A DNA stretch of 64,000 bases from Pelagibacteraceae bacterium (lineage in GTDB: Bacteria > Pseudomonadota > Alphaproteobacteria > HIMB59 > GCA-002718135): assembly GCA_002717485.1 (NCBI GenBank), contig PBDW01000007.1:62001-126000 (forward strand). The letters run 5' to 3'. The position numbers and the translations under genes were made by a program. The notes beneath the pieces were generated by a model. It had not been told where the DNA came from. It saw only the letters and a program-made list of their open reading frames with translations, and ran no database searches. Below, one piece after another: positions 51,881-63,290 of this stretch. Position 1 is the first letter of the stretch; every line of letters begins with the position of its first letter.

Positions 51881-54800
51881 ATGAATGACAAACCATTTAT
51901 TCACCTAAGAACACAATCATCCTATTCACTTTCAGAAAGCGCAATTAAGATAGATAAACTTGTTGAAATGACAAAAGATTTTAATATGCCAGCTGTTGCA
52001 CTTACAGATAATAATAATATGTTTGGTGCTTTAGAATTTAGTATAAAATCCTCAAATAAAGGTATTCAACCAATAATAGGAACAACAATTAATTTATTTA
52101 TTAATGACTTACATAACATTAATAATAATATAAATATTAATCAAGTAACACTGTTGGCAAAAAATCAAATAGGTTATACTAACCTGTTACATCTTTCATC
52201 TAAAAGCCACATTGAAAATAGTCATAATATGCCAGGCTTATTTTTAAAAGATATAATAAACTATAAGGAAGGTTTGATTATTTATTTAGGAGGATCACAT
52301 AATCCTATAATTCAATATCTTGAAAAAAATAAAATTGAAAGAATGAATGATTTAATTTCAACTTTAAAAAATGAATTTAAAGATAATTTACTTTTTGAAA
52401 TTCAAAGAATTCAAAATAATGATTTTGAAAAATTTGAGGATAATTTAATTAACTTATCAATTGAGAAAAAAATCCCTCTAATTGCAACAAATAATGTACA
52501 GTATCCAGATGAAGAATACTTTGAATCACATGACTCATTAATATGTATTGCCGAAAAAACAAAATTAGTTCATGAAAAACGAAAAAAATCTAATCCAAAC
52601 TTGTACTTCAAATCTTCTGAAGATATGTATGAATTATTTAAAGATATACCTCAAGCTCTTGAAAATACTTTGCTTGTGGCACAAAAATGTAATTATTTTC
52701 CTCTTTCAAAAAAACCAAAACTACCAAAATATGAAACTAATAATCAATTCAACGAAAAAGAAGAACTGATAGATAAATCAACTAAAGGACTTGATAAAAG
52801 AATTAAATATAATTCTAAATTTACTAAGGAAAAAATAGATATTTATAAGAAAAGATTGGAATATGAATTAAGAGTTATTAACGATATGGGATTTGCTGGA
52901 TATTTTCTAATTGTTTCAGATTTTATCAAATGGGCTAAAAACAATAATATACCTGTTGGACCTGGAAGGGGATCTGGAGCCGGATCTCTAGTTGCCTGGT
53001 CCCTTACTATTACTGATTTAGATCCCATAAATTATGGCTTAATTTTTGAAAGATTTTTAAATCCTGAGAGAATTTCATTACCTGATTTTGATATTGATTT
53101 TTGTCAAGATCGAAGAGATGAAGTAATTGACTATGTTGAAAAAAAATACGGAAAGAACTCAGTTGCTAGAATAATTACTTTTGGAACATTATCATCTAGA
53201 GCAGTTATTAGGGATTTGGGTAGAGTTCATGATATTCCATATCTTGAAGTTGATAGGTTTTCAAAAATGATTCCTTATAATCCTGCAAACCCAATAACTT
53301 TATCTAAATCTATAGAGATTGAACCTTCATTAAAAAGAGCAATAAATAATGATGAAAGACTAAAATTAGTAATTGATCAAGGTTTAAAACTTGAAGGTCT
53401 TTACAGGCATGCATCCACTCATGCTGCAGGAGTTGTTATAAGTGATACTAATTTGCAAAAAGAAATACCTCTTTATAAAGATCCAAAAACTCAAAAAATA
53501 AATACTCAATTTTCAATGACATACGTGGAATTATCCGGTCTTATAAAATTTGATTTTTTAGGCTTAACAACTTTAACAATAATTAATCAAGCTACAAAAT
53601 TAATTAACAAATCAAACAAAGAATTTGACATAAATATGATACCACTTGACGATAAAAAAACATTTGAAATGTTAAGCTATGGAAAAACTGCTGGAGTTTT
53701 CCAATTGGAAAGTTCAGGTATGAAAGATGTGTTAAAAAGATTAAAACCAGACCGTTTTGAGGAAATTATAGCTGTAGTTGCACTTTTTAGACCTGGTCCA
53801 ATGGATAATATACCATCATACTGCAATAGAAAACATAAGATAGAATCAATCGATTATCTACATCCTTTATTAGAGCCAGCTTTAAAAGAAACATACGGTA
53901 TTATTGTATATCAAGAGCAAGTTTTACAAATTGCTCAAATACTATCAGGATATTCATTAGGTGAAGCAGATATTTTAAGAAAGGCTATGGGAAAAAAAAT
54001 AACAAAGGAAATGAAGGCTCAGAAAGATAAATTTATTCAAGGTGCTATAAATAAAGGACTTAGCTCTAATCAAGCATCAACAATATTCGAGCTAGTTGAT
54101 AAATTTGCTGGATATGGATTTAATAAATGCCACGCTGCTGGTTATGCTTTAATTGCTTACCAAACTGCTTATCTTAAGAATCATTTTACTGAAGAATTTT
54201 TAGTTTCTTCTATGAATTTATCAATTAATAAAACTGAAAATCTTGTAATGTTTAAAAAAGAAATTGATGAACTTAAAATCAAACTTTTAAAACCTGATAT
54301 AAATAAATCTGAATCAGAGTTTTCAATAGAAATGGATAAAGATAATAGAAAGTGTATAAGATTTGGATTAGCAGGCATAAAGGGTGTTGGTTTTAATGCT
54401 ATGATAAATCTTGTGAATGAAAGAAAACTTAATGGAAGTTTTAAAAATGTCATAGATTTTGTTTCAAGATTAAAAAGTGATGTTATTAATAAAAAACAGT
54501 TAGAAAAATTAATTCAGTCAGGATCATTTGATTCTATAGAATCTAATAGATGCTATTTATTTGAGAATGTAACTAATCTTATAGATATATCCAATTCACT
54601 AACTCAAAATAAAAATCAAACATCTTTATTTAAATATGATTCTAATGATTATATAAAAAATCTTAAAAATTACAATGAATGGAATATGACAACAAAACTT
54701 AAATATGAATTTGAAGTTATAGGTTATTATTTGTCTAGTCATCCACTATCACTCTATTCAAAACAAGTTCTTAATTTACTTGAAATAAAATCATATGAAC

Positions 54801-55315
54801 AAGTATTGAATGAGAATAAATTTATTAGAGGTAAAATTGCTGGTTCAGTTTTAGATATAAAAGAAAGAACTTCAAAAGACGGAAACAAATATGCTTTTGT
54901 TGCGGTTTCTGATAGTACCCAGCATTTTGAATTAACCATATTTGGCGATACTTTAAGAAGTTACAGTAATTTGTTAGAAGCCGGAAATACTTTACTATTC
55001 GATATAGATTTGTCATCCAATAAAGATAGGGGAGAAAGATTAATAATTAGAAAAATTCAATCCTTAAGAGAGTATATACTGGGAAAGAATTTTGAACATT
55101 GTATATATTTAGATTCAATTAAAGATTTAGAATTAATTAAGAATTATATAGTCGAAAAAAAGTCCAATAATGATAAAATTTATATTTCAATAAAAAAAAA
55201 CAATCTAAATGTGAAGCTGTCTTTACCTGATCAATTATCTATTTCTGATTTTAATGAAATGGATGATATTCTTAGCTCTAAGAATATAATAAAAACAACA
55301 AATATTATTAATTAA
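51881..55315 (+). CDS. dnaE: DNA polymerase III subunit alpha
   Basis: FIHLRTQSSYSLSESAIKIDKLVEMTKDFNMPAVALTDNNNMFGALEF, GPGRGSGAGSLVAW, LPDFDIDFCQDRRDEVIDYVEKKYG. Confidence 0.97.
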   Translation: MNDKPFIHLRTQSSYSLSESAIKIDKLVEMTKDFNMPAVALTDNNNMFGALEFSIKSSNKGIQPIIGTTINLFINDLHNINNNININQVTLLAKNQIGYTNLLHLSSKSHIENSHNMPGLFLKDIINYKEGLIIYLGGSHNPIIQYLEKNKIERMNDLISTLKNEFKDNLLFEIQRIQNNDFEKFEDNLINLSIEKKIPLIATNNVQYPDEEYFESHDSLICIAEKTKLVHEKRKKSNPNLYFKSSEDMYELFKDIPQALENTLLVAQKCNYFPLSKKPKLPKYETNNQFNEKEELIDKSTKGLDKRIKYNSKFTKEKIDIYKKRLEYELRVINDMGFAGYFLIVSDFIKWAKNNNIPVGPGRGSGAGSLVAWSLTITDLDPINYGLIFERFLNPERISLPDFDIDFCQDRRDEVIDYVEKKYGKNSVARIITFGTLSSRAVIRDLGRVHDIPYLEVDRFSKMIPYNPANPITLSKSIEIEPSLKRAINNDERLKLVIDQGLKLEGLYRHASTHAAGVVISDTNLQKEIPLYKDPKTQKINTQFSMTYVELSGLIKFDFLGLTTLTIINQATKLINKSNKEFDINMIPLDDKKTFEMLSYGKTAGVFQLESSGMKDVLKRLKPDRFEEIIAVVALFRPGPMDNIPSYCNRKHKIESIDYLHPLLEPALKETYGIIVYQEQVLQIAQILSGYSLGEADILRKAMGKKITKEMKAQKDKFIQGAINKGLSSNQASTIFELVDKFAGYGFNKCHAAGYALIAYQTAYLKNHFTEEFLVSSMNLSINKTENLVMFKKEIDELKIKLLKPDINKSESEFSIEMDKDNRKCIRFGLAGIKGVGFNAMINLVNERKLNGSFKNVIDFVSRLKSDVINKKQLEKLIQSGSFDSIESNRCYLFENVTNLIDISNSLTQNKNQTSLFKYDSNDYIKNLKNYNEWNMTTKLKYEFEVIGYYLSSHPLSLYSKQVLNLLEIKSYEQVLNENKFIRGKIAGSVLDIKERTSKDGNKYAFVAVSDSTQHFELTIFGDTLRSYSNLLEAGNTLLFDIDLSSNKDRGERLIIRKIQSLREYILGKNFEHCIYLDSIKDLELIKNYIVEKKSNNDKIYISIKKNNLNVKLSLPDQLSISDFNEMDDILSSKNIIKTTNIIN

Positions 55316-55365
55316 TACTTGAATTTGACTTTTTTTTTAATATAGATATATCCAATTTAAAATTC

Positions 55366-55423
55366 GCACACAGAAAAATTCCGGTGCTCGTAATTTTCTG
55401 TGGAGGAACAACCGGAGTAAAAT
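55366..55423 (+). promoter_or_regulatory. rpsB leader: H-type pseudoknot-like structure overlapping the SD (putative S2 autoregulatory element)
   Basis: CACAGAAAAATT (55369-55380) pairs with AATTTTCTGTG (55392-55402) with one bulge; loop CCGG (55381-55384) can pair with CCGG (55412-55415), which overlaps the SD GGAG (55414-55417) 6 nt before ATG 55424. Confidence 0.7.
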
Positions 55424-56260
55424 ATGAAATTACCTGAAGTAAATATTCAACAATTACTTGAAGCTGGCGTACATTTTGGACATCATAAAAAAAGATGGAA
55501 TCCAAAGATGGAACAATATATTTTTGGAATTAGAAATAATATTCATATTATTGATTTAAGAATATCACTACCTTTAATTTACAAAGCCTTAGAAGCACTT
55601 TATTCAATATCTAGTAAATCTGGAAAAATACTATTTGTTGGAACGAAAAAACAAACATCAAATTTTATAGAAGAAATTGCAAAAAAAACAAACCAATATT
55701 TTATAACTAAAAGATGGTTTGGAGGCACATTAACAAATTGGAATACAATTTCTAATTCAATTGAAAGACTAAAAAAACTTGAAGAAAAAATTGGAGTTGA
55801 AGAAAATAAATTATCAAAAAAAGAATTATTAAATTTAAGAAGAGAGAGGGATAAATTAAATAATGCGATTGGGGGAATTAAAACTATGGAAACACTTCCA
55901 GACCTGGTTGTAATATTTGATACAGTTAAGGATAAAATTGCAGTTCAAGAAGCTCATAAATTATCAATTCCAGTCTTGGGAATAATTGATACAAATTCTG
56001 ATCCTGAAAATATAAATTATCCTATCCCTGGTAATGATGATGCCATAAGATCTATAAATTTATATGTTAACTTATTTACAGAGACAATATTAAATGCTTC
56101 AAAAAATATTGTTAAAACTGAGGATGTGGGTTCGTCTACTAATCCTCCTGAAGAAGTAATCGAAAATAAAGAAGTCAACAAAATTAGTTTAAAAGAAAAA
56201 AATAAGAAAAAAAATACAGAAAAAAAAATAAAAAAAGCAAAAAAAAACAGTAATGAGTAA
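55424..56260 (+). CDS. rpsB: 30S ribosomal protein S2
   Basis: LPEVNIQQLLEAGVHFGHHKKRWNPKMEQYIFGIRNNIHIIDL; Lys-rich C-terminal tail. Confidence 0.97.
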   Translation: MKLPEVNIQQLLEAGVHFGHHKKRWNPKMEQYIFGIRNNIHIIDLRISLPLIYKALEALYSISSKSGKILFVGTKKQTSNFIEEIAKKTNQYFITKRWFGGTLTNWNTISNSIERLKKLEEKIGVEENKLSKKELLNLRRERDKLNNAIGGIKTMETLPDLVVIFDTVKDKIAVQEAHKLSIPVLGIIDTNSDPENINYPIPGNDDAIRSINLYVNLFTETILNASKNIVKTEDVGSSTNPPEEVIENKEVNKISLKEKNKKKNTEKKIKKAKKNSNE

Positions 56261-57122
56261 AGATTTAAATTTAATTAAAGATCTTAGAGAAACTACTGGA
56301 GCAGGTTTTGTTGATTGCAAGAATGCACTTTCTGAAAGCAACAATGATGTTGATAAGGCTATTGACTATTTAAGAAAAAAAGGATTATCAAAAGCTAATA
56401 AAAAATCATCTAGAGAAGCTAAAGATGGAATTGTGTCAATAAATATTTATAATGAATCTAAAGAGGCAACAATAATAGAGATTAATAGCGAGACTGATTT
56501 TGCAGCAAAAAATATTGAATTTATTAATTTTGTAAAAAAAACAAATGATTTAATAAAAGAATTTAAATCCTTTAATGACTTTTCTGACTTGAATAATACA
56601 GCAACATCTAATTTAAAAGATAATTTAAATAATATTATATCAAAAATAGGTGAGAATATTGTAATTAGAAGATTCTCAAAAATAACTGCTCAAAATAATG
56701 AAAAAATATACGGTTATGTACACAATAAATACGATAATAATATTGGTAAAATTGCATGTTTGTTAAAAGTTAAAGCAAACAAATATGATGATAAAACTAA
56801 CGAATTATTAAGGCAAATTTGCATGCATATTTCTGCATTAAAACCTATTTCTCTTTCTATTGATAGTTTAGATAAAAATATAATTGATAAGGAAAAAGAA
56901 ATTTTAATGGAGGGCATTAAATCTTCAGGAAAACCAGAAAATATAATAAACAATATATTAAAAGGAAAAATTAATAAATTTTATGAAGAAGTTGTTTTAT
57001 TAGAACAAAAATTTATAATTGACAATGAAACAAAAATAAAAAATATTTTAAATGAATATTCAAAAAATAATAATAATTTGATCCAAATAATTGACTATAA
57101 ACTTTTTGTATTAGGAAATTAA
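56253..57122 (+). CDS. tsf: Elongation factor Ts
   Basis: LIKDLRETTGAGFVDCKNALSESNNDVDKAIDYLRKKGLSKANKKSSREAKDG. Confidence 0.97.
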   Translation: MSKDLNLIKDLRETTGAGFVDCKNALSESNNDVDKAIDYLRKKGLSKANKKSSREAKDGIVSINIYNESKEATIIEINSETDFAAKNIEFINFVKKTNDLIKEFKSFNDFSDLNNTATSNLKDNLNNIISKIGENIVIRRFSKITAQNNEKIYGYVHNKYDNNIGKIACLLKVKANKYDDKTNELLRQICMHISALKPISLSIDSLDKNIIDKEKEILMEGIKSSGKPENIINNILKGKINKFYEEVVLLEQKFIIDNETKIKNILNEYSKNNNNLIQIIDYKLFVLGN

Positions 57123-57830
<708 letters not shown>

Positions 57831-57839
57831 TATAAAAAA

Positions 57840-58388
57840 ATGGATAAAAATTTAATTGAAAATAAAATGCTTACAACGCTTTCTCATTTTAAAAAAGAGA
57901 TTAATGGATTAAGGACTGGCAGGGCATCTGTTGCTTTAGTAGATAGTATAAGTGTTGATGCATATGGTTCTAAACTTCCATTAAATCAAGTTGGTAATAT
58001 ATCAGTACCGGAGTCACGATTAATAACAATCCAGGTATGGGATCAAGAACTTGTAAATAATGTAGAAAAAGCAATTATGGATTCTGATTTAGGCATTACT
58101 CCACAAACTGAAGGTGTTTTAATCAGATTACCTTTGCCAGATTTAGATGAGGAAAGAAGAAAAGAGTTATCTAAAATAGCTTCTAAATATGCTGAAGATA
58201 ATAAAGTTTCCTTAAGAAACATAAGAAGAGAATTTATTGACAAATTTAAGAAAGAACAAAAAGATAATCTATTAAGTGAAGATGAATTAAAAAAACATAT
58301 TGATGAAATTCAAAAAATTACAGATAAAAATGTAAATGAAATTGATGAAATTCTTAAATCTAAACAAGAAGAAATAATGAAAGTTTGA
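57840..58388 (+). CDS. frr: Ribosome recycling factor
   Basis: LRTGRASVALVDSISVDAYGSKLPLNQVGNISVPESRLITIQVWD. Confidence 0.97.
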   Translation: MDKNLIENKMLTTLSHFKKEINGLRTGRASVALVDSISVDAYGSKLPLNQVGNISVPESRLITIQVWDQELVNNVEKAIMDSDLGITPQTEGVLIRLPLPDLDEERRKELSKIASKYAEDNKVSLRNIRREFIDKFKKEQKDNLLSEDELKKHIDEIQKITDKNVNEIDEILKSKQEEIMKV

Positions 58389-59080
58389 TTGTGAATAATA
58401 ATATACCCCAGCACATTGCAGTAATTATGGATGGTAATTCTAGATGGGCAAAAAAAAATGGATTACCAAAAAAAAAGGGATATGAAGAAGGAATTAAAAC
58501 ATTAAGAAAATTAATAGATCATTGTATAGAAAATAATATACAGATTCTTACCGTTTATGCATTATCAACTGAAAATAAATATAGAGATGATATTGATATC
58601 TTATATACTTTAGCGAAAGAATTTATAAAGGATAACAATATTATTAATGAATTTAAATATGTTAAATTTAATCTTTTAGGTGAAAGAAATAATATACCAA
58701 AAGAAATTCTATTTTTTTTTGAAAAACTTGAAAAAAACAATAATTATAAAAAAAAAATTAATTTTAATTTAGCTTTTAATTATGGAGCATGGAAAGAAGT
58801 TGAAAACTGTATAAAAAATATAATTAAATTATCTAATCAATTAAAAAAAATTAATATTAATGAAGAATTGATCAATAATAATCTTTATACTAAAAATATT
58901 CCTAATCCTGATATTTTAATTCGTACTGGAGGACAAAAAAGATTAAGTAATTTTCTTTTACTTCAATTAAAATATACCGAATTATTTTTTTTAGATACTT
59001 TATGGCCAGATTTTACACATGATCATCTTAAAGATATATTAGTTGAATTTAATAACAGAAATAGAAATTTTGGATTATGA
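58385..59080 (+). CDS. uppS: Undecaprenyl diphosphate synthase
   Basis: IPQHIAVIMDGNSRWAKKNGLPKKKGYEEGIKTLRKLI, LTVYALSTENKYR, NPDILIRTGGQKRLSNFLLLQLKYTELFF. TTG 58385 or GTG 58391 start. Confidence 0.94.
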   Translation: MIVNNNIPQHIAVIMDGNSRWAKKNGLPKKKGYEEGIKTLRKLIDHCIENNIQILTVYALSTENKYRDDIDILYTLAKEFIKDNNIINEFKYVKFNLLGERNNIPKEILFFFEKLEKNNNYKKKINFNLAFNYGAWKEVENCIKNIIKLSNQLKKININEELINNNLYTKNIPNPDILIRTGGQKRLSNFLLLQLKYTELFFLDTLWPDFTHDHLKDILVEFNNRNRNFGL

Positions 59081-59847
59081 TTAATAATTTATTTAAAAGA
59101 GTATTATTCTCAATACCTTTGCTACTATTGATTTTACCATTACTAATCTTTGGAAAGACTTATTTATTTCTAATCACATCATTATTATTTTTATCACTAT
59201 TTTATGAATGGAATTATATTTTTTTTAAAAAAAATAATCTTAATTTATTGATAATTTTACTTTTATGCATATTAACAATGTTTTTATTTTTTTTTAGTCA
59301 ATTATTGTCAATTATTTTATCATTTATTATAATTATATATATATCAATTATTAATTTTAAATATAAATTCCCATATCTTTATACTTTTATTATATTTTAT
59401 TTCTTCATTTCATTTTATTCAGCATTTTATTTAATAATTAATATTAAAAATATATATATAATTATTTACATAGTATTTATTGTCATTTCTTTTGATACAC
59501 TTTCTTATATCTTTGGTAATTTAATTAAAGGTGTTAAGGCTTTGCCTTCTATTAGTCCTAATAAAACTCTTTCAGGATATATTTTTGGATTCGTCTGTAC
59601 ATTTATTATTAGTTTTTATATAAATTTAAATACAATTAATTTTGAAAATACTTTTTTTTATTTAATAACTTTATTAATTATCTTTTCAGCAATAATAGGA
59701 GATATTCTAGAATCAATTATAAAAAGACAACTATCTCTTAAAGATATTAGTAATTTTTTACCTGGACACGGAGGTTTTTTTGACAGATTTGATAGTTTAT
59801 TATTTGTTTTCATTACTGTAAATACTGCTTTTATATTTTTATATTAA
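59077..59847 (+). CDS. cdsA: Phosphatidate cytidylyltransferase
   Basis: Polytopic; SPNKTLSGYIFGF, IIGDILESIIKRQLSLKDISNFLPGHGGFFDRFDSLLF signature. Confidence 0.92.
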   Translation: MINNLFKRVLFSIPLLLLILPLLIFGKTYLFLITSLLFLSLFYEWNYIFFKKNNLNLLIILLLCILTMFLFFFSQLLSIILSFIIIIYISIINFKYKFPYLYTFIIFYFFISFYSAFYLIINIKNIYIIIYIVFIVISFDTLSYIFGNLIKGVKALPSISPNKTLSGYIFGFVCTFIISFYINLNTINFENTFFYLITLLIIFSAIIGDILESIIKRQLSLKDISNFLPGHGGFFDRFDSLLFVFITVNTAFIFLY

Positions 59848-59856
59848 ATAATTGTT

Positions 59857-61008
59857 ATGAAAAAAATTAATATTCTTGGATCTACGGGCATAATAGGCAA
59901 AAAAAGTCTTAACGTTATAGATAAACATTTTAATAAATTTAAAATTAATTTTATTTTAGCAAATAATAATTATCTTACTTTATCAAAACAAGCTAATTTA
60001 TATAATCCAAATTATGTGGGAATTATAAATACAAATTATTATAAAAAATTGAAAGAATTAGTTAGTAATAAGAATATAAAAATTATTTGTGGAAATGACT
60101 GTTTTAAAATTCTTAATAATAAAGTTGATTCAACCATTATTTCTATTTCTGGAATTTCATCACTAAAATATATTCAACCGGTTATAAAAGGTTCAAAAAA
60201 TATTGGAATTGTAAATAAGGAATCAATAGTGTCTGCCGGTAAATTTATTAATAAATTAATTAAAAAATATAAAGTAAGAATGGTTCCTTTAGATTCAGAA
60301 CATTATTCAATATATACTTTCCTTCAAAATAATTTTGATAAATCTAAAATTAATAAAATTTATTTAACAGCATCAGGAGGACCCTTTTTAAATCATAAAA
60401 ATATATTTAATAAAAAAATTTCTGTTAAGGATGCTCTAAAACATCCAACTTGGAAAATGGGAGTTAAAAATACTATTGATTCTGCTACTATGATAAATAA
60501 ATGTTTAGAGATTATAGAAGCACATTATCTTTTTAATTTAAAATATTCCAAATTAGATATTATTATTCATCCTGAATCTCTTGTTCATTCTGTAATTAAG
60601 ACAACAGAGGGAAGTTTTATGGCTAATATTTCTAATAATGATATGTCAATTCCTATATATGGATTTTTAAATAATGATATCAATCAAATTAATAAATACA
60701 ATAAATTAGAACTTGATAAGATTAAAAGAATTAATTTCTTAAAACCAGATAAAAATAAATTTCCTGCTTTGAAAATATTCGACAACTTGAACAAAGAATC
60801 TCTTTCAGAAATAATTATTTTTAATATATCTAATCAAATTGCTGTTGATTTATTTATTAAAAATAAGATAAAGTTTGCCGATATCGTTCACTTTATTAAG
60901 AAATCATTAAACAAGTTTGAAAATTTTAATTTATGTAATATAAATGATGTTATTATGTATCAAGACTATATTTATTCGGAAATTAACAATAAACTTAACA
61001 AAATATAA
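59857..61008 (+). CDS. dxr: 1-deoxy-D-xylulose-5-phosphate reductoisomerase
   Basis: INILGSTGIIGKKSLNVID, VPLDSEHYSIYTFL, TASGGPFLN, HPTWKMGVKNTIDSATMINKCLEIIEAHYLF. Confidence 0.95.
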   Translation: MKKINILGSTGIIGKKSLNVIDKHFNKFKINFILANNNYLTLSKQANLYNPNYVGIINTNYYKKLKELVSNKNIKIICGNDCFKILNNKVDSTIISISGISSLKYIQPVIKGSKNIGIVNKESIVSAGKFINKLIKKYKVRMVPLDSEHYSIYTFLQNNFDKSKINKIYLTASGGPFLNHKNIFNKKISVKDALKHPTWKMGVKNTIDSATMINKCLEIIEAHYLFNLKYSKLDIIIHPESLVHSVIKTTEGSFMANISNNDMSIPIYGFLNNDINQINKYNKLELDKIKRINFLKPDKNKFPALKIFDNLNKESLSEIIIFNISNQIAVDLFIKNKIKFADIVHFIKKSLNKFENFNLCNINDVIMYQDYIYSEINNKLNKI

Positions 61009-61015
61009 TTTAATA

Positions 61016-63283
61016 ATGCTATTTCTTAAACCTATCATTCTATATAAGAATTATTATTTAATATTCCTATTTACTTTATTTTTTTTTAATTTTGCTCATT
61101 CAAATGAACATAAAAATTTAGAAATTAAAATTATTGGAAACAAAAATTTAGATAAAGAATTTATTCAATCCATAGTTGATACAAACTTAGATATTAATAA
61201 AAAAGAATATACAAACTATGTTATAAAAGAAATTTTTGCTACTGGATATTTTCAAGATGTAACAGCTGAAATTTCTAACAATATTATGACAATAACCCTT
61301 AAAGAGAATCAAATAATTAATTCAATTCAATTTAAAGGTAACAATAGATTTAATAACAGTGATTTAGAAAAAGTAATAGAAGATAATTTAACTGGCATTT
61401 ATGTATATAATAAATCAAATGTTGATAAAATAAATTCATTATTAACACAATATTATAAAGTTTATGGCTATAATCTTGTTAAGATCTCTCAATATACTAA
61501 CGATATCAACTCATCTGAATTAGATTTGATATTTGAAATTAATGAAGGTGAAATAACAAAAATAAAGAAAATAAATATTATTGGAAATGATTCATTTTCT
61601 AATAGAAAAATAAAATCCATTATAAGATCCACAGAATCGAAATTTTATAAAATAATTTCTGGAAGAAGTAAATATAATGATAATTTACTCTTTATTGATG
61701 AAAATCAAATAGAAAACTATTATCAAAATCGAGGTTTTAAAAATGTAGAAGTAACTGGCTCTGTTGGTGAATTTATTAAAGAAACAAATAAAGTCATACT
61801 TAATTATTATATTAAAGAAGGAAAAAAATTTGAAATTGATCAAATTAATATTATTTATGAAGATTCTATTAAAAACCAAGATGAATCAATAAATGATTAC
61901 TTATTTGAATCTATTTTAATCAAAAAAGGATCATTATATAAAAAGGATAAAATTATTAAATCATCTGATATTATATATGACTATCTTCAAAGCCAAGGTC
62001 TTGTCTTTATTCAAGTAAACCCAATTGAAAGCGAAATAGATAATTTAGTTAATTTAGATTTTTATGTAACTCCAATTAAAGAAAACTATGTTTCAGAAAT
62101 TGATATTAAAGGAAATGTAAGAACTAAGGATAGAGTTATAAGGAGAGAGTTAGAATTAAATGAAGGAGATCCATTTATTCCATCTAAAATTAGAAAATCT
62201 AGAAATAATATTCAAAATCTTAATTTTTTTAGTAAAATAAATATGAATACACAAGAAAAAGATGGAAAAGTTAAGGTAGATGTTGATGTTGAAGAAAAAT
62301 CTACTGGAGAATTTAATGTAGGTCTAGTCTATGATTCATATGATGGAACAGCATTTATTTCGGGATTAAAAGAAAGAAATATTTTTGGAGACGGTAGAAA
62401 TGTTGAAATTAGCTTTAATACTAGCGATGATAATGCAGGTATAAATTTTGAAGTTGTGGAACCTTATGTATTTAATAAAAAATTTAATTTACTTTATAAT
62501 GTTAATTTTAAAGAAAATGACTTTACTTCCTCATCTGGTTATAAAGTAGATCAACAGATGGCTGGTTTTGGTACAAGATATAAATTAACTGATGATATTA
62601 CTCATTTTGCAAAATTTGACTATTCTATAAATAATTATAAATCTATTAAAAGCTCTGCCTCAGACGCAATAAAAAAACTTGAAGGTGAAAATGTAGAATT
62701 CACTGTTTCAAATAGATTATCATATAGTACTCTAGATACAAAATTTCGACCAAGTGAGGGTTTTTATATTGATTGGTTTAATAAAGTTGCTATTGATAAT
62801 TTTGTTCTTAATAAATTTTCATATGACAAGTTTATTAATATTGATAAGAGAATATTATCTGTAAGAAGTGAAATAGGAAATATTTTAAGTTTATCAAGCA
62901 GCGATGTTATAGATTCTAATAAATTTTCAATAGGGGGGCGTAATTTAAGAGGATTTAACAAAAGAGGAGCAGGTCCAAGAAATTCAGCAAGTGGATACAT
63001 AGGTGGAAAGAATAAAATTCAAGCTCAATTTGATTACGTTATTCCTATTTCTGAAGCTTCTGATAATATAATTGATTTTGTATCATTTGTTGATGTTGGT
63101 AAAGTTTTCTCTAATGATAGTACTCCTACTCATAGCACTGAATCAATTAGAGCTTCTACGGGAGTAGGTATAAACTTAAATACTGCAATCGGTCCATTTT
63201 CATTTACATATGCTATACCCATACAATCGGAAAGTTATGACAAGGAGAAAAATTTTGTTATATCAATAGGATGGGTCAATTAA
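61016..63283 (+). CDS. bamA: Outer membrane protein assembly factor BamA
   Basis: Signal peptide, POTRA-like repeats, and barrel motif KFSIGGRNLRGFNKRGAGPRN. ATG at 61016 preferred over 60944, which is inside dxr. Confidence 0.93.
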   Translation: MLFLKPIILYKNYYLIFLFTLFFFNFAHSNEHKNLEIKIIGNKNLDKEFIQSIVDTNLDINKKEYTNYVIKEIFATGYFQDVTAEISNNIMTITLKENQIINSIQFKGNNRFNNSDLEKVIEDNLTGIYVYNKSNVDKINSLLTQYYKVYGYNLVKISQYTNDINSSELDLIFEINEGEITKIKKINIIGNDSFSNRKIKSIIRSTESKFYKIISGRSKYNDNLLFIDENQIENYYQNRGFKNVEVTGSVGEFIKETNKVILNYYIKEGKKFEIDQINIIYEDSIKNQDESINDYLFESILIKKGSLYKKDKIIKSSDIIYDYLQSQGLVFIQVNPIESEIDNLVNLDFYVTPIKENYVSEIDIKGNVRTKDRVIRRELELNEGDPFIPSKIRKSRNNIQNLNFFSKINMNTQEKDGKVKVDVDVEEKSTGEFNVGLVYDSYDGTAFISGLKERNIFGDGRNVEISFNTSDDNAGINFEVVEPYVFNKKFNLLYNVNFKENDFTSSSGYKVDQQMAGFGTRYKLTDDITHFAKFDYSINNYKSIKSSASDAIKKLEGENVEFTVSNRLSYSTLDTKFRPSEGFYIDWFNKVAIDNFVLNKFSYDKFINIDKRILSVRSEIGNILSLSSSDVIDSNKFSIGGRNLRGFNKRGAGPRNSASGYIGGKNKIQAQFDYVIPISEASDNIIDFVSFVDVGKVFSNDSTPTHSTESIRASTGVGINLNTAIGPFSFTYAIPIQSESYDKEKNFVISIGWVN

Positions 63284-63290
63284 ATATATT

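Noticed and set aside
56160-56260. Lys-rich low-complexity 3' end of rpsB as a possible frameshift or misassembly
   Set aside because: The frame continues cleanly to the stop and overlaps tsf in a normal coupled arrangement; charged S2 tails are known in alphaproteobacteria.
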